DNA from: CAZCFB01 sp964511535
GTDB lineage: Bacteria > Myxococcota_A > Polyangia > GCA-2747355 > CAZCFB01
Direction of reading: 5' to 3'
DNA length: 42,147 nucleotides
Assembly: GCA_964511535.1 (NCBI GenBank)
Contig: CAZEFW010000076.1
Location: forward strand, 1-42,147
Shown here: in pieces, positions 26,953 to 34,937 of the stretch
How the letters are laid out: the number at the start of each line of letters is the position of its first letter
Position numbering within the stretch: position 1 is the first letter of the stretch
The notes under the pieces: generated by a model
Database searches by the model: none
What the model was told of the DNA's origin: nothing
Seen by the model: only the letters and a program-made list of their open reading frames with translations
Program-made: the position numbers and the translations under genes

Positions 26953-28481
26953 GCCGCTCCGACGCGCGCACGGTGCTGTTGATCCAGCCGCGCATGGGCT
27001 TCTCCGGCGCGGTGATCCGCCACGCCCCGCTCAGCCTGGTCTACGCCGCGGCCGGGGCGGTGCAGCGAGGCCACCGGGTGGAGCTGCTCGACCTGCGCCT
27101 GGCGCGGTGGGACTGGCGGGAGGTGCTGCGCGCCCGGCTGGGCCGCGGGGACGTGATGCTGGTGGGCCTGTCGGTGATGTCCGGCATCCCGGTGGTCAAC
27201 TCTGTGGAGGTGTCCAGCGTCGCCCGCCGGGAGTTCGGCCTGCCGGTGGTGTGGGGCGGGCCGCACCCGACGGTGGCCGCCGAGGAGATCTTGCAGGAGC
27301 AGGCCGCCGACTTCGCGGTGCGCGGCTACGGCTCGGCGGCCCTGGCCGACCTGGCGGACTACCTGGCGGGCGGCGGCGGTCCCCTGGCCGAGGTGCCGGG
27401 GCTGTCCTATCGGGACGCCGGCGGCACGGTGCACAACCCGCGTCCCAAGTGCTTTGAGCGGCTGCACTACACCGAGGTGCCCTACCAGCTCATCGATCCG
27501 AACATCGAGAAGTACATCGCCTCGGGGGAGGACCGGGCGTTCCCGATCTACACCTCCCTGGGCTGCCACGGCGGCTGCTCGTTCTGCATCTCGCCCCTGC
27601 TCTACCGCGGCTTCAAGCAGCACTGGGTGCCGCTGGATCCGGCCGAGGTGCACGAGCACATGGCGCACTTGCGCCAGCGCTGGGGCGTCAACTATTTCTA
27701 CCTCTACGACGACGACTCCTTCGTCAAGCCGGAGCATATCCTCGGCATCATGAAGCGGGCGGCGGTGGACCACCCGGAGACGCGCTGGGGCTTCCGGGGT
27801 ATCCGTATCGACCGGATCCTCGACCTGTCCGACGAGGACATCCGCCTGCTGGTGCGCTGCGGCGGGCACATGATGCACATCGGCGTGGAGTCGGGCTCCG
27901 ACAACGTGCTGCGAATCCTGAACAAGCGCATCACCGTGGAGCAGTCCCTCGAGGCGAACCGCCGCCTGGCCGGGTTCGAGGAGGTGGTGGCGGCGTACAA
28001 CTGGATCATGGCGGTGCCGGGGGAGACCTTCGAGGACCTGCTCGAGACGCGGGACCTGATGTACCAGCTGGCGGAGGACAACCCGCGGTGCATCTACTTC
28101 CACCCGAACCGGTTCATCCCGCTGCCCGGCACGCGCCTGTTCAAGACCGCCGTGGAGCATGGCTTCGAGCAGCCGCGGAGCCAGGCGGAGTGGGCCAAGC
28201 TGGACAACGAGCTGACCTTCTCCAGCCCCTGGCTGGACGAGCGTTCCAACAAGCTCATCGACCTGCTCCAGCTGGCGACCTACTTCCTCGACGGCAGAGA
28301 CGAGGTGGTGCGCAAGATGATGCCGACGATGTACTGGCCATTTTTGGTCTCGCGAGCCGCCTACCGCCCGCTGCTGGACCTGCGGCTGAAGAACGCATGG
28401 TCCGGGGGGCTGGTGGAGATGCGCATGCTGTCGGCGGCCAAGCTGCTGGCCCGCGGGTACTGGGCGGTGAAGGGCGACTGA
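26949..28481 (+). CDS. B12-binding-domain radical SAM protein
   Basis: 510 residues from the ATG at 26949, which overlaps the preceding TGA (ATGA). The cobalamin-binding domain (about 8-150) shows VLLIQPRMGFSGAVIRHAPL, LVYAAAGAVQRGHRVELLDL, VGLSVMSGIP, VVWGGPHPTVAAEEI and DFAVRGYGS, typical of BchE-like enzymes. The radical SAM core has C206-x3-C210-x2-C213 (LGCHGGCSFCISP), then YDDDSF, MHIGVESGSDNVLRILNKRI and WIMAVPGETFEDL. It is only distantly related to the radical SAM gene before it, so the pair is not a recent duplication. It may perform a successive or alternative modification on the amidotransferase substrate. The beta-helix lipoprotein gene follows 17 bp downstream. Confidence 0.9.
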   Translation: MSRSDARTVLLIQPRMGFSGAVIRHAPLSLVYAAAGAVQRGHRVELLDLRLARWDWREVLRARLGRGDVMLVGLSVMSGIPVVNSVEVSSVARREFGLPVVWGGPHPTVAAEEILQEQAADFAVRGYGSAALADLADYLAGGGGPLAEVPGLSYRDAGGTVHNPRPKCFERLHYTEVPYQLIDPNIEKYIASGEDRAFPIYTSLGCHGGCSFCISPLLYRGFKQHWVPLDPAEVHEHMAHLRQRWGVNYFYLYDDDSFVKPEHILGIMKRAAVDHPETRWGFRGIRIDRILDLSDEDIRLLVRCGGHMMHIGVESGSDNVLRILNKRITVEQSLEANRRLAGFEEVVAAYNWIMAVPGETFEDLLETRDLMYQLAEDNPRCIYFHPNRFIPLPGTRLFKTAVEHGFEQPRSQAEWAKLDNELTFSSPWLDERSNKLIDLLQLATYFLDGRDEVVRKMMPTMYWPFLVSRAAYRPLLDLRLKNAWSGGLVEMRMLSAAKLLARGYWAVKGD

Positions 28482-28498
28482 AAGACAGCGGGGTGATC

Positions 28499-29983
28499 AT
28501 GAGCAGACTTCGGCGTAGCACCTTCTACCTGGCGGGCGGGGCGCTGGCCCTGCTCGCTGCCTGCAGCGACGACGGCGCGGCCGCCACGGATCAGGGGGGC
28601 GCCCCCGCGGACATGGCGACTGCTGACGGCGCGGCGGCCGATCTGTCCGGCGCGGACGGGCTGGCCCCTGACGGCGGATCGCCGGACGGCGGCGGCGCCG
28701 CTGTATGCGGGGCCGTGCCGAGCTTCGCCGACGGCAAGAAGCCCACGGCGGTGATCCACGTGGCCGTGTCGGGCAGCGACAGCTCCGGCGACGGGAGCGC
28801 GGCCAAGCCGTACGCCACCATCAAGGCCGCCGCCCAGAAGGCGAAGCCCGGCGCCGCCATCCGCCTGGGGCCGGGGACCTACCCGGGCGGCAACACCGTC
28901 ACCGGCCTGACCGGCAGCGCCTCGGCGCCCATCTGGATCGGCGGCGCGCCGGGGGGCAAGAGGCCGGTGATCAGCGGCGGCAACGAGGGCGTGCACCTGG
29001 TCAAGCCGAGGTACGTGGTGCTGCACGACCTGGAGGTCAAGGGCGCCAAGAACAACGGCGTCAACTGCGACGACGGCTCCGAGTATGGCAACCCCGACGC
29101 GGCGCGCTACCTGCTGTTCGAGCGGCTGCACATCCATGACATCGGCGGCACCGGCAACCAGGACTGCCTCAAGCTGTCCGGGCTGGACGACTACGTGGTG
29201 CGCGACAGCACCTTCGAGAAGTGCGGGGGCAAGGGATCGGGCAGCGGCGTGGACCATGTGGGGTGCCACCGGGGGGTCATCGCTCGCAACAGCTTCGTCG
29301 ACATGTCGGGCAACGCGGTGCAGTGCAAGGGCGGCAGCGCCGACCTGGAGATTCGGTGGAACCTGATGAAGGACGCCGGCGCCCGGGCGGTGAACATGGG
29401 CGGCTCCACCGGGCTGACATACTTCCGGCCGCCAGTGGCCAAGACCCAGCCCAACGCCGAGGCGCGACGCATCCGGGTCATCGCCAACCTTATCGTCGGC
29501 GGCAACACGCCGTTCGCCTTCGTGGGCTGCGTGGACTGCCTGGCCGCCAACAACACCGTCGTGGCGCCCAAGAAGTGGCTGCTTCGCATCTTGCAGGAGA
29601 CCAAGACCGGCTCGGGGTACACCTTCCTGCCGGTGTCCAAGGGGCGGGTGATCAACAACCTGTTCCACTTCGCCCGCGGCACCATCAGCACCCACCTGAA
29701 CATCGGCCCGAACACCGAGCCCAAGACCTTCACCTTCGCCAACAACCTGTGGTACGCCAGCGACAAGCCGGCCTCGTCCAAGCCGAGCTTGCCGGTGACC
29801 GAGAGCGCCGGGATCGTGGGCCAGGACCCGGCGTTCGCGGACGCCGCCAAGGGGGACTACACCATCAGCGCGGGCTCCCCCGCCGCGGGCAAGGGCAAGG
29901 CGCTGGCCGAGGTGAAGGGCGACCGGGCCGGGCGGTGCTATGGCGCCCCCCCCAGCGTGGGCGCCTACGAGGCCAAACCCTAA
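28499..29983 (+). CDS. Lipoprotein with right-handed parallel beta-helix domain
   Basis: 494 residues from the ATG at 28499; the frame upstream lies inside the radical SAM gene. A signal peptide with a good lipobox (LALLAAC, Cys about residue 21) is followed by an Asp/Gly/Ala-rich linker to about 75. The body starts with HVAVSGSDSSGDGSAAKPYA, TIKAAAQKAKPGAAIRLGPG and TYPGG, the usual opening of DUF1565/pectate-lyase-like beta-helix proteins. Repeating N-x-(V/I)-x-(G/N) coils follow, then AFADAAKGDYTISAGSPAAGKG and SVGAYE at the end. At least eight Cys residues lie in the helix, consistent with disulfides outside the cytoplasm. Relatives are polysaccharide lyases, epimerases or binding proteins; no catalytic residue set is evident. 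As the last gene of the amidotransferase-radical SAM operon it may act on, or bind, the finished glycan at the cell surface. Confidence 0.85.
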   Translation: MSRLRRSTFYLAGGALALLAACSDDGAAATDQGGAPADMATADGAAADLSGADGLAPDGGSPDGGGAAVCGAVPSFADGKKPTAVIHVAVSGSDSSGDGSAAKPYATIKAAAQKAKPGAAIRLGPGTYPGGNTVTGLTGSASAPIWIGGAPGGKRPVISGGNEGVHLVKPRYVVLHDLEVKGAKNNGVNCDDGSEYGNPDAARYLLFERLHIHDIGGTGNQDCLKLSGLDDYVVRDSTFEKCGGKGSGSGVDHVGCHRGVIARNSFVDMSGNAVQCKGGSADLEIRWNLMKDAGARAVNMGGSTGLTYFRPPVAKTQPNAEARRIRVIANLIVGGNTPFAFVGCVDCLAANNTVVAPKKWLLRILQETKTGSGYTFLPVSKGRVINNLFHFARGTISTHLNIGPNTEPKTFTFANNLWYASDKPASSKPSLPVTESAGIVGQDPAFADAAKGDYTISAGSPAAGKGKALAEVKGDRAGRCYGAPPSVGAYEAKP

Positions 29984-29986
29984 TCG

Positions 29987-32098
29987 CTACCGCCGGCTGG
30001 AGCGCACGTCCTGCTGGCCCATACGGAACGAGCGGTAGGCGTTGAGGTCCTGGTCCAGGATCTCGCCCAGCAGCGCCCGCATGCGCGCCGCCTGTTCAGG
30101 GTGGTCCCCGGACGCTTCGCGCCGCTCGCCCGGATCGGCCTGCAGGTCGAACAGCGCCTCCCACTCGGCGTCGAGGTCGCGGTAGAGCTTCCAGCGACCT
30201 GAGACCAGCGCGATCTGGGTGTTGGCGTGGCGGGTGAACACCTCGGACACCACCCAGGGAGAGCGCAGGGGGGCTCGGTCGCGCAGGTGTCGCGCCAGGC
30301 TCTCGCCGTGGCGCGGGTACGGTGCGGCCGCCCTGGCCAGGTCGAGCAGCGTGGGCATGACGTCCACCAGGCCCACAGGGGTCGCCACGCGCCGGGGCGG
30401 GCCCGTGTCCTCGGCCGGCGCGCACAGCACCAGCGGCACGCGCAGCTCCTCCTCGAACAACACCCAGCCATGCTCCCGGGTGCCGTGCTCGCCGAACGCC
30501 TCGCCATGGTCGGCGGTGAGCACCACCACGGCGGAGGCCGGCAGCTCCGACAGAAATGACGCCAGAGCCCCGTCGAGCAGGGCGGCGGAGCGGGCGTAGG
30601 CGGCGAGGTCGGTGCCGCCATCATAGGGCGCGTGCACGTCCATCAGGTGCACCCACTGAAAGAGCGGCCGCTTCGGGTCCCGGGCCGCGCGCTGGGCGCG
30701 AGCGTGGGTCAGGGTCCAGCGGTGGGTGGGCCGGTTGCCCACGGCGGCGCCGGGCTTGTTCACCCGATCGAAGCCGTAGGTCAGGTAGGGCTGAAGCCGC
30801 TGCAGGGCGACGGTGGCCACGGTCTGGTAGCCGCGCAGCTTGATGACCTCGGCCAGGGTGGGCGGGATGGATGGGCGGCCGCTGGCCAGGTCGCCCTTGA
30901 GGGTCAGCACCTCGCTGCCGGTCCAGAAGTGGCGCACGAGCATCCCGCTGAACAGTGAGAACAGGGACAGGTCGGTGAAGTTGCCGTTGACCCGGGCGGT
31001 GTCGAACCGGTGGCAGCGGCGGGACCAGGCCGCGGTGCGCGGCATGGCCGGCGAGGCGCCCCGCGCGCCGAGCAGGTCCGCGCGCATGGCGTCCACCGTG
31101 ACCAGGACGATGTCTGGCGGGCGTGCCCCCTCCCGGGCCAGGGGCGGCCACGCGGCCCTGGGCCCTGCTCCGCCGAATCGCTGCTTGGCCCGCGCCACCG
31201 AGGCGTCGGCGCCGGTGCAGTTCTGATCCACGCCGTCGTCGGGCAGGTCGTCCAGCTTCGGGGCGCGCTCGCTGTCCAGGTCGTCGCAGTCGAGGCCGAA
31301 CAGGCCGGAGCTGCCGTCCTGGTCCAGGTCGGTGAGGCGGCGCAGCAGGCGGTAGCCGCCCAGGCTGGCGGGGCGATAGGCGGAGTGAATCCGACGCAGC
31401 TGTGGGCGCTGGTTTTCCAGCAGCAAGCCCCCACCGGCCAGCAGCAGCGCGGCGACCAGCAGCGTCGCGCGGGTCAGCGCGCGCGGGCGCAAGCGCGGCA
31501 CCGGCACCAGCAGCCAGGCGCACGCCAGCAGGGGCCAGAGCAAGGGCCTCGCGGCCCCGACACGAGGCACCACCAGAAACACCAGGCCCAGCAGCAGCGC
31601 CGTGTGCAGCAGGCGGCCCACGACATGGGTCCGCCGCGGGAGCGGACCGGACCTCAGGCGCCAGGCCAGATATTCAGCCGCCAGCGCCAGCGCGCTGCCC
31701 GCCAGGGCGAACAGCGCCGCCGCGGTCCAGACCAGGTCGTAGCCTGCGGCCACCGTGTGAGCGGCCAGCGGCAGCGCCGCCAGGTAAGCCGCGGTGATGC
31801 GCGCGGCCCGGGCCGGGGCGCAGAGCCAGGCCAGGGCGGCCTGGACCCGGGCCGCCAGCCGCGCGAGGCGCTCTCCGCCTCTGCGCGCGGCCAGGGCGCC
31901 CAGCAGAAGCGCAGGGGCGCCCAGCGCCGCCAGCCTGGCCCAGCGCATCATCAGGTCCTGCAACAGCTCCGCCGGGGTGGCGCCGGGAGGCTGCAGCGCC
32001 TGAGTCAGCGCGGTCTCCAGCAGCAGCAACAGCAGGAGCAGGAACCAGGTGCGCCCGGACGCACTGCCCGGCTGCGATGTCGGCGCTGCAGGGGTCAT
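29987..32098 (-). CDS. Membrane-bound sulfatase/alkaline-phosphatase-superfamily protein with MopE-like motif
   Basis: 703 residues from the ATG at 32098. The first 240 residues hold about six membrane helices. Residues 257-299 carry an Asp-rich calcium-type motif (DLDQDGSSGLFGLDCDD followed by DDGVDQNCTGAD) known from MopE-like surface proteins. The catalytic domain (about 325-690) starts with DIVLVTVDAMRADLLG (metal Asp336) and contains TADHGEAFGEHG (Asp530, His531), as in sulfatases and LTA-synthase-like phosphotransferases. The formylglycine motif C/S-x-P-x-R is absent: NFTDLSLFSLFSG puts Thr375 at the nucleophile position. A Thr nucleophile suits phosphoethanolamine- or glycerophosphate-transferases better than true sulfatases. 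The active site would face the periplasm. It ends 3 bp from the convergent beta-helix lipoprotein gene. Confidence 0.85.
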   Translation of the reverse strand: MTPAAPTSQPGSASGRTWFLLLLLLLLETALTQALQPPGATPAELLQDLMMRWARLAALGAPALLLGALAARRGGERLARLAARVQAALAWLCAPARAARITAAYLAALPLAAHTVAAGYDLVWTAAALFALAGSALALAAEYLAWRLRSGPLPRRTHVVGRLLHTALLLGLVFLVVPRVGAARPLLWPLLACAWLLVPVPRLRPRALTRATLLVAALLLAGGGLLLENQRPQLRRIHSAYRPASLGGYRLLRRLTDLDQDGSSGLFGLDCDDLDSERAPKLDDLPDDGVDQNCTGADASVARAKQRFGGAGPRAAWPPLAREGARPPDIVLVTVDAMRADLLGARGASPAMPRTAAWSRRCHRFDTARVNGNFTDLSLFSLFSGMLVRHFWTGSEVLTLKGDLASGRPSIPPTLAEVIKLRGYQTVATVALQRLQPYLTYGFDRVNKPGAAVGNRPTHRWTLTHARAQRAARDPKRPLFQWVHLMDVHAPYDGGTDLAAYARSAALLDGALASFLSELPASAVVVLTADHGEAFGEHGTREHGWVLFEEELRVPLVLCAPAEDTGPPRRVATPVGLVDVMPTLLDLARAAAPYPRHGESLARHLRDRAPLRSPWVVSEVFTRHANTQIALVSGRWKLYRDLDAEWEALFDLQADPGERREASGDHPEQAARMRALLGEILDQDLNAYRSFRMGQQDVRSSRR

Positions 32099-32167
32099 GA
32101 ACGAGGTGTCGCCGGTATCGGGCCGGGGGTCAACCCGGAAGGGCTCCTGAAGGTGAGCCTGAAGCGC

Positions 32168-34243
32168 TCACCGGGGGAGCTGCCTGTGGATGGCTCCGAG
32201 GAGGGTCTCGGGAGTCACCGGCTTGGAGACATAGTCATCCATGCCAGCGTCGAGACACCGCTCGCGATCGCCCACCATGGCGTGGGCCGTCATGGCGATG
32301 ATCGGGGTGTGCCGGCGGTGTCCCTCTCGCTCGCGGATCTGCGCGGTGGCGGTCAGGCCGTCCATCACCGGCATCTGGACGTCCATCAAGATGGCGTCGA
32401 CGGTGGTCCCCTCCAGCAGGTCGAGCGCCTGCTGGCCATGCTCTGCGGTTATCACCTCCCAGCCATGCTTCTGGAGGATCATCGAGGCGATGGTCTGGTT
32501 TATCGGGTTGTCCTCCACCACGAGCACTGTGCCTGGCGCGGCCAGCGCGCGGGGGCTGTGGGGCGCGGCCGAGGGCTGCTCCACGGGCGCGGAACTGTGG
32601 ATGGCCAGCGGCAGGGAGAACCAGAACCTGGCGCCCTGCCCTGGCTCGCTCGTCACGCCGATCTCGCCGCCCATGAGCTCCACGAGCTCCTTGGAGATGG
32701 GCAGCCCGAGGCCGGCGCCGCCATGCTGCCGCGTGAGGCTCCCGTCGACCTGAGTGAACTTCTCGAAGATCTCGCCCAGCATCTCCTCCGGGATGCCCTC
32801 GCCGTTGTCCGTCACCGCAACCTCCAGCACGACGCGGTCCGCGTCCCGCTGGGGGCAGTCGACGCTCACGTCCACCGCGCCTGCTTCGGTGAACCGGATG
32901 GCGTTGCTCACCAGGTTAACCAGTATCTGGCGGATGCGCGCGGCATCTCCCACGAGGCTGCGCGGCACCTGCTCGGAGGTTAAAAACTTCAGGATCGTGT
33001 AGTGGCGCCCCGCGTCTGCCTCCAGCAGACCGCGCACCGACTCCACCACCCGGCGCGGCTCGAAGGGCGCCTCGTTGAGGGGCAGCTGCCCGGCTTCGAT
33101 CTTGGAGATGTCGAGGATGTCATTGATCACCGCCAGCAGGCCCCTGGCGCTGGATTGCATGTCGCGCAGCAGGCTCCGCTGCTGCGTGTCGAGGTCTGTC
33201 TCCGCCAGCAGGCCAGCCATGCCGAGCACGCCGTTCATAGGAGTGCGGATCTCGTGGCTCATGTTGGCCAGGAATTCGTCCTTTGCCCTGTTGGCCGCCT
33301 CGGCCCGGCGCGTGGCCTCAAGTAGCTTTGCCTCGGTCTCCTTGCGCGCGGTGATGTCGAGGCAGCTGCCCACGGCCATGGTCGCCCCGCTGGCGTTCTT
33401 GAACACGGTGAGCGACACCCGGGCCGGGAAGGTGCTGCTGTCTTTCCTCAGCCGCTCGACCTCCCCCTGCCAGACACCGGTAGTCCTCAGCTCCTCCTGG
33501 AGCGCGCCCAGAGTCTCCTCCATGGACGGGGCCATCAGGTCGCCCAGGGCCAGGCCGATCATCTCGCCTGGCATGTAGCCGTGAATGGCCGCGAACTTGT
33601 CGTTGACGTAAACCGCCCTCCACTGGGCGTCGGATTCCAGAGCGCCGACCACCAGCCCGTCCTCTGATTGAGCCGCGGCGTATCCGAGCTCCCTCAGCTG
33701 GTCATCCCTGCGCCGGATCGGGATCATGTCTCGCCCCACCAGCACGAACACAAGCGGCGCCCCGGCCTCGTCCAGCAGCAACGCGCCGTTGAAGGAGAGC
33801 GAGAACCGCTGGCCATCGCTGCGACGACAGAGCAGGTCGAGCCCCTCGGCCGCGCCATCGCCGAGCAGGCGACTGGACCAGTCATCTGGCATCTGGCCCT
33901 CGTCCAGCAGCTCTGAAATGGAGAGTCGCTGGAGCTCCCCGGGGGGATAGCCAAACGCCCTGCCCGCCGCCTCGTTCGCCATGACCACGGTCAGGTCCGG
34001 TGCCACCACCAGCAGGGCATCGTTCATCACCCGCAGGATCCCGTCGACGAAGCGCTTGTCCACGGTGGTGGCGTCGAGCTCATCGCCCAGCAGGTTGAGC
34101 GCGACGCCCAACTCCATCATCGCGTCGTCCCCCTGGAAACGATCCACGTCGATCCGCTCATCGTACTCCCTGCGCATGAAGCACATGGCGAGCTCGAGCA
34201 GCGGATCGATGCCCGGGTGGCCTGCTCCATCCGTGGGGCTCAC
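32168..34243 (-). CDS. Hybrid histidine kinase (PAS-PAS-HisKA-HATPase-REC)
   Basis: 691 residues from a GTG at 34243. This start overlaps the upstream stop (GTGA) and has AGGAG 8 nt before it, which decides it over the GTG at 34264. Order of parts: an N-terminal helical region (1-65); PAS 1 (about 68-180, ILRVMNDALLVVAPD...GYPPGELQRLS); PAS 2 (about 185-310, FAAIHGYMPGEMIGL, ending VGSCLDITARKETEA); HisKA with the phospho-acceptor His330 (LANMSHEIRTPMNG); HATPase (VSNAIRFTEAGAVDVS, DNGEGIPEEM, HGGAGLGLPISKEL); and a C-terminal receiver with Asp621 (AILMDVQMPVMDG) and a later Lys (YVSKPVTPE). No membrane segment is seen, so it is a soluble sensor. No DNA-binding regulator is adjacent; signal must leave through the receiver or an unlinked partner. 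Confidence 0.93.
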   Translation of the reverse strand: MSPTDGAGHPGIDPLLELAMCFMRREYDERIDVDRFQGDDAMMELGVALNLLGDELDATTVDKRFVDGILRVMNDALLVVAPDLTVVMANEAAGRAFGYPPGELQRLSISELLDEGQMPDDWSSRLLGDGAAEGLDLLCRRSDGQRFSLSFNGALLLDEAGAPLVFVLVGRDMIPIRRRDDQLRELGYAAAQSEDGLVVGALESDAQWRAVYVNDKFAAIHGYMPGEMIGLALGDLMAPSMEETLGALQEELRTTGVWQGEVERLRKDSSTFPARVSLTVFKNASGATMAVGSCLDITARKETEAKLLEATRRAEAANRAKDEFLANMSHEIRTPMNGVLGMAGLLAETDLDTQQRSLLRDMQSSARGLLAVINDILDISKIEAGQLPLNEAPFEPRRVVESVRGLLEADAGRHYTILKFLTSEQVPRSLVGDAARIRQILVNLVSNAIRFTEAGAVDVSVDCPQRDADRVVLEVAVTDNGEGIPEEMLGEIFEKFTQVDGSLTRQHGGAGLGLPISKELVELMGGEIGVTSEPGQGARFWFSLPLAIHSSAPVEQPSAAPHSPRALAAPGTVLVVEDNPINQTIASMILQKHGWEVITAEHGQQALDLLEGTTVDAILMDVQMPVMDGLTATAQIREREGHRRHTPIIAMTAHAMVGDRERCLDAGMDDYVSKPVTPETLLGAIHRQLPR

Positions 34244-34617
34244 GGCGCGATCTCCTGGATCCACGCCACCGCTGCTTCCTCGGAGGTGAACACCTGGGTC
34301 GGCACGCTCGGGCCGAGGACGCCGATGAACACGTTGGCCAGCACGCGGCTGAACCCGGAGGTCACGATGAGCGCGATGGCGGTGTGCATCCTGGAGGTCA
34401 TCTCCGCCACGCGGATCCTCGCCTCACGCCGGGTCCGCTTCACCTTGCGTATGTCAACGATGGCCGGGAGCTTGCGGCCGTCGAGGACCTCGGCCGTGCC
34501 CTTCATGGAGGCCAGGGCGTTCTCCATCTCCACGGCCTCGGTATCGATGACCACCCGGAGGATCCCGTCCTCCGCGATCCAGTGTCGTGAACTGCCTGTA
34601 TCGATTATCTCGGTCAT
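34240..34617 (-). CDS. Small STAS-like protein (DUF7793-type), partner of the hybrid kinase
   Basis: 125 residues from the ATG at 34617; no clear ribosome site. The pattern EDGILRVVIDTEAVEM, LDGRKLPAIVDIRKVK, RTRREARIRVAEM, ALIVTSGFSRVLANVFIGVL, PTQVFTSEEAAVAWIQE is typical of the STAS/SpoIIAA-like fold in small proteins encoded next to PAS kinases in Myxococcota. Such proteins are thought to bind partners or lipids and to modulate signalling; no phosphorylatable Ser is certain. The stop overlaps the GTG of the kinase, so the two are translationally coupled and probably work as a pair. The family name is given from memory of the pattern. Confidence 0.8.
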   Translation of the reverse strand: MTEIIDTGSSRHWIAEDGILRVVIDTEAVEMENALASMKGTAEVLDGRKLPAIVDIRKVKRTRREARIRVAEMTSRMHTAIALIVTSGFSRVLANVFIGVLGPSVPTQVFTSEEAAVAWIQEIAP

Positions 34618-34937
34618 GTCATGCGTGCGCTACCAGCCCGGCGACCTCGGGCTGTGATCATCGTCAATAGTGGAGTAGCGCGGATCATACCCTCTGGCCA
34701 CCGTTCCAACTCCTGGCCCCGGCCGGTGACACCCGGTGGCGGCTCGCCGCATCGGCGCGCTCACCGGGCCCGGGCGGCCCCTGTGCGGGGGGTATTGCCC
34801 CACCCCCCCCGGCCAGGTGGGGACTGCTGGCACCAGCCCGTCTTCGGCACCGGCTGTAACCTGCTGAGATCATGGACCTGCCCGCCAATCCGCGTTTCGG
34901 CACCCCTCTTGCTGTGTAACAGCGCCAGGAGGAGCAC
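34618..34937. other. 320-bp intergenic region between divergent genes
   Basis: No gene is visible. It must hold the promoters of the STAS-kinase operon (minus) and the vWA lipoprotein (plus). A TATGAT on the minus strand near 34688 is the only -10-like element noted, without a good -35. The middle (about 34780-34815) has G6 and C8 runs that can pair (GGGG...CCCC) into a strong hairpin. On the plus side an excellent AGGAGG (34927-34932) marks the start at 34938. Confidence 0.5.

Noticed and set aside
31010..32983. 657-codon plus-strand open frame opposite the sulfatase-like and kinase genes
   Set aside because: It crosses two real genes on the other strand and shows only Gln/Arg/Gly-rich sequence.
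34834..34860. TGGCAC resembling half of a sigma54 promoter
   Set aside because: The matching TTGC element at the required spacing is absent.
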